A DNA stretch of 64,000 nt from Bradyrhizobium ivorense (GCF_900696085.1 NZ_CAADFC020000029.1:124001-188000); one strand, 5' to 3'. Positions 43,613-52,719 are shown, counted from the first letter of the stretch. A program made the numbers and translations. The notes: generated from the letters alone by a model not told the origin.

Positions 43613-44884
43613 ATGACACTGCCTCCGAACATGCTGACCGGCTACCGCGTCCTCGACATCACCCAGTTCGTGGCGGGGCCGACCTGCACGCGGCTGCTGG
43701 CGGAGGCCGGCGCCGACGTGATCAAGATCGAGCTCGCCCCGTTCGGCGACCGCTCGCGCTTCCAGGGCCTCAAGCCGCGCGATCCCGTCACCAAGAACAC
43801 CTCGCAAAGCACCTATTTCTTCCAGCAGAACCATTCCAAGCGCAGCCTCGCGCTCGATTTCAAGCACGAGAAGAGCCGCGAGATCCTGACCCGGCTCGCC
43901 GCCAAGGCCGACGTTCTCGTGGAGAATTTCACGCCCGGTGTGATGGACCGCGCCGGGCTCGGCTACGAGACGCTGAAGAAGATCAACCCGCGGCTGATCA
44001 TGTGCTCGATCTCGTTTGCCGGCCAGACCGGGCCGCTGAGCGACAAGCCGGGCTTCGACTACATCGCACAGGCCTTTGCCGGGATTACCGGCGTGATCGG
44101 CGAGCCCGACGGCAAGCCGGCGCAGGTGCCGGTCGCGATCGGCGATGCCTCCACCGGGGTCGCCGCGGCGATGGCGGTCGGCTTTGCACTGCTGCATCGC
44201 GAGCGCACCGGGCAGGGGCAGTTCATCGAGGCGACGCTGCTCGACACCTATTTCCATATGCACGAGGCGAATGTGCCGAAGGTGTCGCTGCGTGGCGACA
44301 GCTTCGTCCCGCAGCGGGAAGGCTCGCTGCATCCGAACGGTGGGCCGGTCGGCGTGTTCGATTGCGGTCGCGGCGAGTTCTTGGTGATCTGCGCGCTGGC
44401 GCATCAATGGCCGCAGATGGTGCGGGCGCTGGGTCGGCCCGAACTGGAGAAGGACCCGCGCTTCGAATCGGCGCGCGCGCGTGCCGACAACCGGGTCGAG
44501 GTCGGCGAAATCGTCGAGGCGTGGCTGAAGACCTTTCCGTCGCGCGAGGCGGCGATCGCGGCGCTGGAGCAGGAGCGGATTCCCTGCGCGCCGGTGCTGA
44601 CCTTGAACGACGCCATGGCGCAGCCGCATCTGGTCGAGCGCGGCACGGTCCGCTACGTCGACGATCCGCAGCTCGGCCGGTTCGCGATCCCCGGCGCGCC
44701 GATGCGCTTCTCGGAGTGGCAGCCGCGCGCCGACCTCAGGGCCGACCTGCTCGGTGAGCACAATGAGCAGATTTTGGGCGAACTCGGCCTCACCGCGCAG
44801 CAGATCGATCAGCTCTATGCCGAGAAGGTGCTGGTGCAGGACCGCGAGCTGCGGGCCGGCAAGCAGCAGCGGCGGATCGCCTGA
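43613..44884 (+). CDS. Family III CoA-transferase, copy 2
   Basis: A 423-residue CaiB/BaiF-family enzyme. GYRVLDITQFVAGPTCTRLL and VIKIELAPFGD open the Rossmann domain. The catalytic Asp149 is in KPGFDYIAQAFAGITG, and ERTGQGQFIEATLLDTYF follows. It differs strongly from copy 1 (39697), so it is not a recent duplicate. It would esterify an acid intermediate with CoA or recycle CoA from a product. It ends the first gene block; a short palindrome and 155 bases follow before the ABC genes. Confidence 0.9.
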   Translation: MTLPPNMLTGYRVLDITQFVAGPTCTRLLAEAGADVIKIELAPFGDRSRFQGLKPRDPVTKNTSQSTYFFQQNHSKRSLALDFKHEKSREILTRLAAKADVLVENFTPGVMDRAGLGYETLKKINPRLIMCSISFAGQTGPLSDKPGFDYIAQAFAGITGVIGEPDGKPAQVPVAIGDASTGVAAAMAVGFALLHRERTGQGQFIEATLLDTYFHMHEANVPKVSLRGDSFVPQREGSLHPNGGPVGVFDCGRGEFLVICALAHQWPQMVRALGRPELEKDPRFESARARADNRVEVGEIVEAWLKTFPSREAAIAALEQERIPCAPVLTLNDAMAQPHLVERGTVRYVDDPQLGRFAIPGAPMRFSEWQPRADLRADLLGEHNEQILGELGLTAQQIDQLYAEKVLVQDRELRAGKQQRRIA

Positions 44885-44917
44885 GAGGCGAACTCCAACC
44901 AGCAAAGAACGACGTGG

Positions 44918-44940
44918 ATGGCCGGGACAAGCCCGGCCAT
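44918..44940. repeat. Short perfect hairpin before the ABC genes
   Basis: ATGGCCGGG-N5-CCCGGCCAT is a 9-bp perfect stem. The wider CGTGGATGGCCGGG/CCCGGCCATGACG context resembles a recurrent intergenic palindrome. It lacks a T-run, so it more likely tunes mRNA stability between the two halves of the island than ends transcription. Confidence 0.6.
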
Positions 44941-45039
44941 GACGGAAAGTGATTCATTCCTATTGCGGGCTTGGCGAGCTCTGCGCAATCGGTCTACGAT
45001 GCGCAAAACTGGTCGGGTGCTGGAAAAGAACCGCAAAGG

Positions 45040-45876
45040 ATGCCGGCGTCACTGTTTGCCCCCCTGACGGAACGGCCGTCCTTGAATCGCGTCCTGCTGC
45101 GGACGCTGGTCGTGATCGCCTATCTCATCATCTTCGCGCCGGTCACGATGATCGTCGTGACCAGCTTTTTCTCGCAGGAGATCGTCAGCTTTCCGCCGAC
45201 GGCGCTGACCTGGCGCTGGTACGTCAACGCCTGGGACAAGCCGGAATTTTTCCGCGGCCTGCTCACCAGCCTGCAGATCGCCTTGATCGCGGCCGCGATC
45301 GGCGTGCCGATCGGCACGGCCGCCGCGCTCGCCATCGTGCGCGGAGAATTTCCCGGCAAGCAGGCAATCAGCGCGCTGCTGCTGGCGCCGCTGGCGGTGC
45401 CCGGCGTCGTCGCGGGTTCCGGGCTCTACATGTTCTACGTGCTCGCGGAAAACGCGCTCGACCGCGACATCAAGGCGACGACCGAAGGGCTGGTCGCCGC
45501 CCATGTGCTGCTGACCATCCCGTGGACGGTGCGGCTCGTGGTCGCAAGCCTGCAGGGCCTCGACCGCGCGGCGGAGGAGGCGGCGGCCAATCTCGGCGCC
45601 AGCCCGTTCACGGTGTTCCGCCGCATCACGCTGCCGATGATGCGGCCCGGCATCGTCGCCGCGGCGATGTTCTCCTTCATCCAGAGCTTTGAGAACCTCG
45701 ATCTGTCGCTGTTGCTGGTCGGTCCCGGCCGCATCACGCTGCCGGTCGCGATGCTCAACTATCTCGAATTCCGCATCGACCCGACGCTCGCGGCGGTTGC
45801 GACGGTGCAGATCCTGATCGTCGGCGTCCTGATGGTCGTGACCGATCGCTTCGTCAAACTGTCGCGGGTGGTCTGA
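45040..45876 (+). CDS. Polyamine-type ABC transporter permease (PotC-like)
   Basis: A 278-residue inner-membrane permease with six hydrophobic segments. The first is VLLRTLVVIAYLIIFAPVTM, and the cytoplasmic EAA loop is LDRAAEEAAANLGASPF. It belongs to the spermidine/putrescine/opine type. It partners with the permease at 48006 and the ATPase whose ATG overlaps its stop by one base (TGATG at 45874-45878). The gene order is permease, ATPase, binding protein, permease. Its substrate is unknown; it need not be a polyamine. The start is weakly supported because the ribosome site (GGAAAAG) is far. Confidence 0.88.
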   Translation: MPASLFAPLTERPSLNRVLLRTLVVIAYLIIFAPVTMIVVTSFFSQEIVSFPPTALTWRWYVNAWDKPEFFRGLLTSLQIALIAAAIGVPIGTAAALAIVRGEFPGKQAISALLLAPLAVPGVVAGSGLYMFYVLAENALDRDIKATTEGLVAAHVLLTIPWTVRLVVASLQGLDRAAEEAAANLGASPFTVFRRITLPMMRPGIVAAAMFSFIQSFENLDLSLLLVGPGRITLPVAMLNYLEFRIDPTLAAVATVQILIVGVLMVVTDRFVKLSRVV

Positions 45877-46940
45877 TGGCTAGTCTGATGATCGAAAGTT
45901 TGACCAAGCGGTTCGGCAGCTCGATCGCCGTCGACGGGCTCGATCTGAAGGTCAGGGAAGGCGAGCTGGTCGCGCTGCTCGGGCCGTCCGGCTGCGGCAA
46001 GACCACCACGTTGCGGATGGTCGCGGGCTTCCTGCCGCCGACCAGCGGACGGGTGCTGTTCGATACGGAGGACGTCACGCGATTGCCGGCGCACAAGCGC
46101 GCCACCGGCATGGTGTTTCAGTCCTATGCGCTGTTTCCGCACATGACGGCCGCGCAGAATGTCGGCTTCGGGCTCGAGATGCGCGGCCTCGGCGGCGCGG
46201 AACGACAGACAAAAGTCGAGGAGGCGCTGAGGCTGGTACGGCTGTCGCATCTCGGCGGCCGCCTTCCGCGGGAACTGTCCGGCGGCCAGCAACAGCGGGT
46301 CGCGCTGGCCCGCGCGCTGGTGATCAATCCAAAGCTGTTCCTGCTCGACGAACCCTTGTCCAACCTCGACGCAAAGCTGCGCGCCGAGGTCCGGGTCGAG
46401 ATCCGCGCGCTGCAGCAGCGGCTCGGACTGACCACGCTGCTGGTGACGCATGACCGCGAGGAGGCGCTGACCATGGCCGACCGCCTTGTGGTGATGGAGG
46501 GCGGCCGGGTCAGGCAGATCGGCTCGCCGCGCGAACTCTATGATGCGCCGCAGGATGCGTTCGTCGCCGACTTCGTCGGCCGCTGCAACATCCTCAGCGG
46601 CCGGCGCGAGAACGAAACCGGGTTCCGCACCGAGAGCGGGCTGGTTTTACCGGTCGACACGGCGCCGAACGAGCGCGACAATGCCAATGCCTTCGCGCTG
46701 CGGCCGGAGCGGATCGCAATCCAGCCCGGCGCCAACGGCGATCTCAACGGCGCTGTCGAGGCCGTGACCTATCTGGGATCGCAGACCGAATACCATGTGC
46801 GCATCGGCAGGGAGGTGTTCGTCGTGATCCAGCAAACTCCCGGTGCCGACGAGCCGCTGGCGGCGCTCAAGCCGCAAGACCAGGTTTCACTCGCATGGGA
46901 CCGCAAGGCTCCGCGGCTGGTCCCGCAAACATCGCTGTGA
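45876..46940 (+). CDS. Polyamine-type ABC transporter ATPase (PotA-like)
   Basis: A 354-residue ATPase. Walker A is GPSGCGKTTTLR at about residues 36-47, the Q loop is in MVFQSYALFPHMTAAQNVGF, the signature is LSGGQQQRVALARAL, and Walker B is LFLLDEPLSNLDAKLR. The C-terminal 110 residues form the TOBE regulatory domain (NAFALRPERIAIQPG). It energises import through the two neighbouring permeases. One-base overlap with the upstream permease and an 11-base gap to the binding-protein gene indicate tight co-expression. Confidence 0.93.
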   Translation: MASLMIESLTKRFGSSIAVDGLDLKVREGELVALLGPSGCGKTTTLRMVAGFLPPTSGRVLFDTEDVTRLPAHKRATGMVFQSYALFPHMTAAQNVGFGLEMRGLGGAERQTKVEEALRLVRLSHLGGRLPRELSGGQQQRVALARALVINPKLFLLDEPLSNLDAKLRAEVRVEIRALQQRLGLTTLLVTHDREEALTMADRLVVMEGGRVRQIGSPRELYDAPQDAFVADFVGRCNILSGRRENETGFRTESGLVLPVDTAPNERDNANAFALRPERIAIQPGANGDLNGAVEAVTYLGSQTEYHVRIGREVFVVIQQTPGADEPLAALKPQDQVSLAWDRKAPRLVPQTSL

Positions 46941-46951
46941 GGAACATTGCC

Positions 46952-47986
46952 ATGATATCGCGACGTCATTTTTTGTCTGCCGGTGCCGGAGCTGCAACCA
47001 TGCTGGCTGCGGGAGCGCCTAGCGCGCGTGCCGCATCGGGCCAGGTCGTGGTCGGCACCTGGGGCGGCGATTACGGCCAACTGCTCGGCGACCTCATCGA
47101 CAAGCCGCTGCTAGCGCCGAAGGGTTTTGAGGTGCTGCAGGACGTCGCCAATGCCGATCCGCGCAAAACCAAGCTGCTGGCGGAGCGGCAGAGCCGGCGC
47201 GGCTCGATGGATGTCGCCTGCCTGTCGGACAGCGACCATTACATCGTCGCCGCCACCAACGTGTTCGAGCCGGTCGACGCCGCCAAGGTTTCACGGCTCG
47301 ACAAGGTGTTTCCCGAGCTACGCACCGAAACCGCGATCCCGCACATCTATTCGGCGCAGGTGATCCTCTACAACGAGAACCTGGTGAAGACGCCGCCGAC
47401 CTCGTTCGCGGATCTCTGGGACCCGAAATGGCGCGGCCGCGTCGGCCTCGCCGACATTCTCTATCCGGCGAACACGTTTGCCGCGGCGCTTGCCGGCGGC
47501 GGCAGCGCCTCGAATTTTGATCCCGCGGAAAAGATGCTGATGGAGCTGCGCTCGCTGGATGCAAAAATCTATCCGTCCAACGAGGCGCTGGCCGCCGGGC
47601 TGAAGTCCGAGGAGGTCTGGCTCACCACGATGTGGCTGGCGCGCGGCTTCATGTGGAAGAAGGCCGGCATTCCGCTCGCCCATGTCGTGCCGAAGGAGGG
47701 CGCGGTCGCCATCGTGTTCGAGGCCAGCGTGCCGCGCAATGCGCGCAACAAGGACGGCGGCTTCGCCTATCTCGACGCGATGCTCGACGCAAAGGCGCAG
47801 ATCGCCTTTGCCGACAAGATGGGATATGTGCCGACGGTGTCCGACGCCGCGCTGCCGGAGGACCTCGCAAAGCAGGTCAGCCTCAGCGAGGCCGATCGCG
47901 CCCGGCTGCTGAAGCCCGATTACAAATACCAGACCGAGCGCTCGCAGCGCACGCTCGACTTCTGGAACAAGCAGTTCAAGGGCTGA
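46952..47986 (+). CDS. Polyamine-type ABC substrate-binding protein with Tat signal
   Basis: A 344-residue PotD/extracellular family 1-like binding protein. The N-terminus MISRRHFLSAGAGAATMLAA has twin arginines followed by a hydrophobic stretch, a Tat signal with cleavage near ARAAS. The mature part opens GQVVVGTWGGDYGQLL, and SFADLWDPKWRGRVGLAD is typical of the family. Tat export implies folding before secretion, as seen for some periplasmic binding proteins. Ligand unknown; the paired amidohydrolase downstream suggests an amide- or ester-containing compound. Confidence 0.88.
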   Translation: MISRRHFLSAGAGAATMLAAGAPSARAASGQVVVGTWGGDYGQLLGDLIDKPLLAPKGFEVLQDVANADPRKTKLLAERQSRRGSMDVACLSDSDHYIVAATNVFEPVDAAKVSRLDKVFPELRTETAIPHIYSAQVILYNENLVKTPPTSFADLWDPKWRGRVGLADILYPANTFAAALAGGGSASNFDPAEKMLMELRSLDAKIYPSNEALAAGLKSEEVWLTTMWLARGFMWKKAGIPLAHVVPKEGAVAIVFEASVPRNARNKDGGFAYLDAMLDAKAQIAFADKMGYVPTVSDAALPEDLAKQVSLSEADRARLLKPDYKYQTERSQRTLDFWNKQFKG

Positions 47987-48005
47987 TGGCACTGGAGCCG
48001 GGACT

Positions 48006-48899
48006 TTGACGTTGGCTGAAGGCATGCGCGGCAAGGGCGGGGCGAGCGCCAAGGCGGCGTCGCCCGGCACGGCGTTGCTGGTGCTGCCGGCGTGCCTGCT
48101 GGTGCTCGGGCTTTTGATCGGCCCGATGCTGCTGATGTTCCGGATCTCGCTCAACCAGTTCAGCCCGACACAGCTGATGATCGAGGCGTTCTCGTTCGGC
48201 AATTACGCGCGCGCCGCGGCGGACCCCTATTATCAGGAGATCATCCTGACGACGCTCGGCATGGCGCTGCTCTGCACGGCGCTGACGCTGGTGATCGCCT
48301 TTCCGGCGGCGTACTGGCTCGGCCGGCTGCAGAGCCGCTGGAAGAGCCTCGTCGTGATTGCGACCCTGTTCCCGCTCTTGGTCGGCAATGTCGTGCGCTC
48401 CGCCGGCTGGATGGCGCTGTTCACGCGCGAGGGATTGATCAACACGGCCTTGCTGAAGGCGCACCTGATCGGCGAACCCTTGACGCTGATGTACACGCCG
48501 AAGGCCGTGGTTTTCGGCATCATCGCGGTGGTGCTGCCCTACATGATCCTGACCATCGCCTCGGTAATCGAGAGCATTCCGCGCGATCTGGAGGATGCCG
48601 CTGCCAATCTCGGCGCGTCGGGCTTCAGCCAGTTCTGGCGCGTGATCCTGCCGCTGTCGGCGCCCGGCGTTGCCGCCGGATCGATCCTGGTGTTCGTTTT
48701 ATGCATGAACACCTATGCAACTGCGGTGCTTCTCGGCGGTCCCCGTTTCAAGATGATGGCGCCGGCGATCTTCGATCAGTTCGTGCGCGGCAACAACTGG
48801 CCGATGGGCGCCACGCTCGCCTTCATGCTGCTCGCGGTCACCATGAGTTTTACCATTTTCGGCAGCATCGCCTTTGCGCGGCGGTATCGGGCGAGATAG
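48006..48899 (+). CDS. Polyamine-type ABC transporter permease (PotB-like)
   Basis: A 297-residue permease with six hydrophobic segments, beginning ALLVLPACLLVLGLLIGPML, and the EAA loop DLEDAAANLGASGFSQFW. It is the second membrane subunit of the transporter. I set the start at TTG 48006 because GGAG lies eight bases upstream; ATG at 48024 is the alternative and removes six residues. It is followed after 43 bases by the amidohydrolase, which has a strong ribosome site (GAAGGAGG). Confidence 0.88.
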   Translation: MTLAEGMRGKGGASAKAASPGTALLVLPACLLVLGLLIGPMLLMFRISLNQFSPTQLMIEAFSFGNYARAAADPYYQEIILTTLGMALLCTALTLVIAFPAAYWLGRLQSRWKSLVVIATLFPLLVGNVVRSAGWMALFTREGLINTALLKAHLIGEPLTLMYTPKAVVFGIIAVVLPYMILTIASVIESIPRDLEDAAANLGASGFSQFWRVILPLSAPGVAAGSILVFVLCMNTYATAVLLGGPRFKMMAPAIFDQFVRGNNWPMGATLAFMLLAVTMSFTIFGSIAFARRYRAR

Positions 48900-48942
48900 C
48901 CGGGCAACGGACAAGACCACTCAACAAGAAGGAGGCATTCCC

Positions 48943-50550
48943 ATGGTCGATCAGGCGAAGTCGGACACGCTCCCGGGCGATGAACTCGCGCGCATCCGCA
49001 ACAAGGGCGAGGTTCCGATCGTGGCGAAGGCGACCTCGCGCGATCGCGGCATCGGGCCGTTCAAGCGGCTGGCGCTGCGCAGCGCCACCGTGATCGACGG
49101 CACCGGCGCGCCGCCGATCGGCCCGGTTGACATTCTCGTCGAGGACGGCCGCATCGTCAGCCTGAAAAAGGTCGTGGGCTATGGCGCGGGCCCGAGCGAG
49201 CCGGCCGATCACGAGATCAACTGCCGCGGCAAATGGGTGACGCCGGGCTTCGTCGATTGCCACGCCCATGCCGGCGTTGCCTATCATTCCGCCAATGGCT
49301 GGGTGCCGCCGGTCGACTACGTCTACAAGCTCTGGCTCGCCCACGGCGTCACCACCGTGCGCGAGATGGGCTCGATGAACGGCCTCGGCTGGGTGATCGA
49401 TCAGCGGCAGCGTTCGCAGGAGAACACGATCGCGGCGCCACGGTTGCTCGCCTACGCCTACTTCCCGGCGGTCAACGACATGGTCAAGACCATCTACACG
49501 CCGGAGCAGGGCCGCGAATGGCTGCGCAAGGTCAAGGAGCGCGGCGCCGACGGCATCAAGTTCTTCGGCGCGCCGCCGGCGATCATGGAGGCGGCGCTGG
49601 ATGAATGCAAAAAGCTCGGCCTGCGCTCCGGCTGCCACCACGCCCAGATGGCGGTGACGCGGATGAACGCGCTGACCACGGCGGGCTGGGGCCTGACCAG
49701 CGCCGAGCATTATTACGGCCTGCCGGAAGCGCTGTACGAGGATCGCGTCGTGCAGAACTTTCCGCTCGACTACAACTACACCGACGAATATTTCCGCTTC
49801 TCGATCTCCGGACAGATGTTCGGCCAGGCCGCAAAACCCGGCACGCGCAAATGGGAGGAGACGCTGGAAAAATTTCTCGAGATCGGCTTCACCTTCGTGC
49901 CGACCTTCACGATCTACGACGCCAACCGCGACCTGATGCGCGCGCGCCAGGCCTATTGGCACAAGGACTATACCTGGAAGTCGATGTGGGACTACTTCAC
50001 CCCGCAGCGCGGCGGCCACGGCTCCTACTGGTACCGCTGGTCGACCCAGAACGAGATCGAGTGGAAGGAAAACTACCGGCTCTGGATGGCCTTCATCAAC
50101 GAATACAAGAACCGCGGCGGCCGGGTCTGCGCCGGCAGCGACTCCGGCTTCATCTACCAGATCTTCGGCTTCGGCTATATCCGCGAGCTGGAGCTGCTGC
50201 AGGAAGCCGGCTTCCATCCGCTCGAGGCGATCCGCGCCGCGACCTCGCAAGGAGCGGCGCTGTGCGGCATCCAGGATGAGGTCGGCACCATCGACGTCGG
50301 CATGCGCGCCGATCTTCTGGTGCACGAGCACAATCCGCTGACCGACTTCAAGCTGCTCTATGGCACCGGCGCGATGCGCTTCAACGACGCCACCAACGCG
50401 GTGGAATGGCATCACGGCCTGAAATACACCATCAAGGACGGCATCATCTACGACACCGAGGAGCTGCTGGCCGACGTCCGCGAGCTGGTGAAGGCGAGCT
50501 GGGAGAGCGACGTGCCGGAGAAATACGCCACCAAGATCGCCGCCGAATGA
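48943..50550 (+). CDS. Metal-dependent amidohydrolase of the island
   Basis: A 535-residue amidohydrolase-superfamily enzyme. After a 45-residue N-terminus comes RSATVIDGTGAPPIGPVDIL, and the metal motif GFVDCHAHAG is near residue 105. Further metal ligands are likely in SGCHHAQM and AGSDSGFI, and EVGTIDVGMRADLLV closes the barrel. The HxH, two later His and one Asp fit a mono- or dinuclear metal site. The family hydrolyses amides, ureas, lactams or esters; this subgroup has no assigned substrate that I recognise. Its stop overlaps the start of a COG0523 metallochaperone-like GTPase. Confidence 0.85.
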   Translation: MVDQAKSDTLPGDELARIRNKGEVPIVAKATSRDRGIGPFKRLALRSATVIDGTGAPPIGPVDILVEDGRIVSLKKVVGYGAGPSEPADHEINCRGKWVTPGFVDCHAHAGVAYHSANGWVPPVDYVYKLWLAHGVTTVREMGSMNGLGWVIDQRQRSQENTIAAPRLLAYAYFPAVNDMVKTIYTPEQGREWLRKVKERGADGIKFFGAPPAIMEAALDECKKLGLRSGCHHAQMAVTRMNALTTAGWGLTSAEHYYGLPEALYEDRVVQNFPLDYNYTDEYFRFSISGQMFGQAAKPGTRKWEETLEKFLEIGFTFVPTFTIYDANRDLMRARQAYWHKDYTWKSMWDYFTPQRGGHGSYWYRWSTQNEIEWKENYRLWMAFINEYKNRGGRVCAGSDSGFIYQIFGFGYIRELELLQEAGFHPLEAIRAATSQGAALCGIQDEVGTIDVGMRADLLVHEHNPLTDFKLLYGTGAMRFNDATNAVEWHHGLKYTIKDGIIYDTEELLADVRELVKASWESDVPEKYATKIAAE

Positions 50551-51566
50551 GCGAGGACGGGCTCGACTTCTACGTGCTGACCGGCTTCCTCGGCTCGGGG
50601 AAGACCACGCTGCTGCGTGATTTCCTTGAATTGCCGGAGGCCGCCGACACCGCCGTCATCGTCAACGAGGCCGGCGAGATCGGGCTCGACGGCGTGGTGC
50701 TGCGCGAAAGCGGCGGCGAGCTTCCGATCGCCGAGCTCGCCAATGGCTGCGTCTGCTGCCAGATCGGCAGCGACCTCGCGTTCACGATCGACCGTCTGGT
50801 GATGGCACCGCGTCCGCCCGGAGCCGGCCCGCTGCGGCGGATCATTCTGGAGACCAGCGGGCTGTCGATGCCGGGGCCGGTGCTGCGCACGCTCGCGACA
50901 TTGGCCGAGCACCGGATGCGGGTTGCCGTGATCGGCACCTTCGATCTGACCCGCGGCAGCGATGTGGCCGAATACGAGGAAGCCGTGGCGCAATGGGCGG
51001 CGGCGCATCGCATCGTCACCACCAAGGCCGATCTCGCCGCGCCCGCGACGCTGACCGACGCGCCGTCGCGCATCGCCGATATCAATCCGGTTGCCGAAGT
51101 CGTCGCGATCGCGGATCGGACGGACGCGGTGCGGGCGGCGTTCGCGTCCTTGACGGTACCGCCACGGCTGGACATCGCGAGCGCGCCGGGGGCGGCGCAT
51201 CCGCGCGTTGTGCTTTGCCTCGCCAGGCCAAGCGGCGAAGTCGCCTATCCCGATCTCGCGGCCTGGCTCGACAACGTCGCCGGCGCGCTCGGCGAACGCC
51301 TGCTGCGGATCAAGGGGCTGGTGCAGGTCACAGAGAGCCCGCGGCCGCTGCTGATCGAATGCGTCGGCACCACATTCTCGCCACCGCGTGTGCTCCGGAT
51401 CGAAAAGCCGCCGTTCACCGGCCTCGTCATCATCGCCCGCGATGCGGCGGCGGCCGAGCTGGCGCAGGTCGCGCCGGCCGGGCTGTTCAAAGTTTCGCCC
51501 TGGAAAGCGCCGGAGGCGAGCAACGGCACCGATCGGCCCGCGATCAAGGCCGAGTGGGTCGCTTGA
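50547..51566 (+). CDS. COG0523 GTPase, possible metallochaperone for the amidohydrolase
   Basis: A 339-residue G3E GTPase. The P-loop GFLGSGKTTLL starts at residue 13, NEAGEIGLDG gives switch I, and the metal-binding ANGCVCCQIGSDL contains the CxCC motif. ETSGLSMPGPVLRT and TKADLAAPATL (nucleotide specificity) follow. Known members deliver Zn, Co, Ni or Fe to target enzymes. It lacks the His-rich linker present in CobW at 60865. The ATG overlaps the amidohydrolase stop by four bases, so that enzyme is the likely client; that is inference. It is the last gene of the eleven-gene run. Confidence 0.88.
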   Translation: MSEDGLDFYVLTGFLGSGKTTLLRDFLELPEAADTAVIVNEAGEIGLDGVVLRESGGELPIAELANGCVCCQIGSDLAFTIDRLVMAPRPPGAGPLRRIILETSGLSMPGPVLRTLATLAEHRMRVAVIGTFDLTRGSDVAEYEEAVAQWAAAHRIVTTKADLAAPATLTDAPSRIADINPVAEVVAIADRTDAVRAAFASLTVPPRLDIASAPGAAHPRVVLCLARPSGEVAYPDLAAWLDNVAGALGERLLRIKGLVQVTESPRPLLIECVGTTFSPPRVLRIEKPPFTGLVIIARDAAAAELAQVAPAGLFKVSPWKAPEASNGTDRPAIKAEWVA

Positions 51567-51758
51567 AGCGCTCCATTTCCCCGCCTGCGGGACCCTCCTG
51601 CCAAAACCCGAAAAACAACCCCATGCAAAGTAGCCGGCGGTCGGGGTTCGATCAGGCGCTTGACACGTCGGGCAAGTCAGGTGTAATTTTCCAAAATTCC
51701 GAAATCATGCACGATCGTCCCATTGCTGGGCATTTGGATTCGCGGGCTTCCCCGCCGC

Positions 51759-52685
51759 TTACCCGGCAGACCGAAAGTGCCGCGGTGAGTGCCGGGTGTC
51801 GCGGCGGATCAGCCGGCGCAAGGTCGACGGCTCGGCATATCCGACCTCGCGCGCGATCTGCTCGACCGAGAGGCGCGTGGTCTCGAGCAGCGCGCGCGCG
51901 GTCTCGATCCTGATCCGCTGCACGAACTGGATCGGCGACACGCCGCAGATCGCTTCCAGTCGCCGCGCAAAAGTCCGCGGCGCCAGCGCGACCGCATCGG
52001 CGACGTCCTTGATCGCAAAATCGCGCGCGATGTTGCTGCGGACCCATTTCTCGGCCCTGGTGATTTTGGGATCCTGGCTCGCCAGATAGTTGATCGCCAT
52101 GAACGGCGCCTGCGACTGCCGCTCGTCGAGCAGCAAATAGTTGGCGCAGCCTTTTGCGAGGCCGGGGCTGCCGAAGCGGGCGACCACCGCGAGCATCAGG
52201 TCCATCTGCGCCATCGCGGCACCCGCGGTCGCGATCGGCCAGTCGGCGACCACCATGCGCTCGGTCTGCAACTCGACCCTGGGATAGCGCTGCCGGAACA
52301 GCGGCGCGAACCACCAGGTCGTGGTTGCGCGCTTGCCGTCGAGCAGCCCGGTTTCGGCCAGCAGAAAGCTGCTGGCGCAGGCGGCGGCGAGCATGGCGCC
52401 GTCCGCGAACGCCGTCGCCAGCATGTCGCGCGCGCGCCGGCATGCTGTCGTCGCGAGCTTCTGCTCCAGCAGCTCGGCGGATGCCGATCCGAGCCCCGGG
52501 ACGATCACGAGGTCAACGCCGCGGATACGGCCGCCGCGGCGCCGCGGGCCGTAACGCAGCGTCGTCACCTCGAAGCGGGCGCGTTTGCCCGTGGCGAGCC
52601 GGTTGGCGGTGGCGAGCACGTCGTAGGTGATGGCGGCGCCCGAGGCGAGGCAGCCGTCGATCTCGACAACCGCAACCTTGGTCAT
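51759..52685 (-). CDS. GlxA-type AraC regulator (DJ-1/PfpI-AraC)
   Basis: A 308-residue regulator with two domains. Residues 1-170 form a class I glutamine-amidotransferase-like (DJ-1/PfpI) domain; the segment AACASSFLLAETGLLDG carries the position of the family cysteine. The C-terminal AraC domain shows both HTHs: FAIKDVADAVALAPRTFARR and LSVEQIAREVGYAEPSTLRR. Members control amino-acid, betaine and other catabolic genes. It is divergent from the dienelactone-hydrolase-like gene with a 93-base gap containing a perfect dyad, and probably regulates it. Start ATG 52685. Confidence 0.9.
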   Translation of the reverse strand: MTKVAVVEIDGCLASGAAITYDVLATANRLATGKRARFEVTTLRYGPRRRGGRIRGVDLVIVPGLGSASAELLEQKLATTACRRARDMLATAFADGAMLAAACASSFLLAETGLLDGKRATTTWWFAPLFRQRYPRVELQTERMVVADWPIATAGAAMAQMDLMLAVVARFGSPGLAKGCANYLLLDERQSQAPFMAINYLASQDPKITRAEKWVRSNIARDFAIKDVADAVALAPRTFARRLEAICGVSPIQFVQRIRIETARALLETTRLSVEQIAREVGYAEPSTLRRLIRRDTRHSPRHFRSAG

Positions 52686-52705
52686 GTCCTGAAATCCGCG
52701 ATTAA

Positions 52706-52719
52706 TGTCATTTTTGACA
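52706..52719. promoter_or_regulatory. Perfect dyad in the GlxA-type regulator/hydrolase gap
   Basis: TGTCA-TTTT-TGACA is a 14-base perfect inverted repeat, 21 bases upstream of the AraC-type start and about 60 before the hydrolase start. It may be an operator or -35 region element shared by both divergent genes. AraC proteins more often bind direct repeats, so the binding protein is uncertain. Confidence 0.4.

Noticed and set aside
39697..44884. Considered the two CoA-transferases as a recent tandem duplication.
   Set aside because: Sequences around the catalytic Asp and elsewhere differ too much; they share only family-level motifs.
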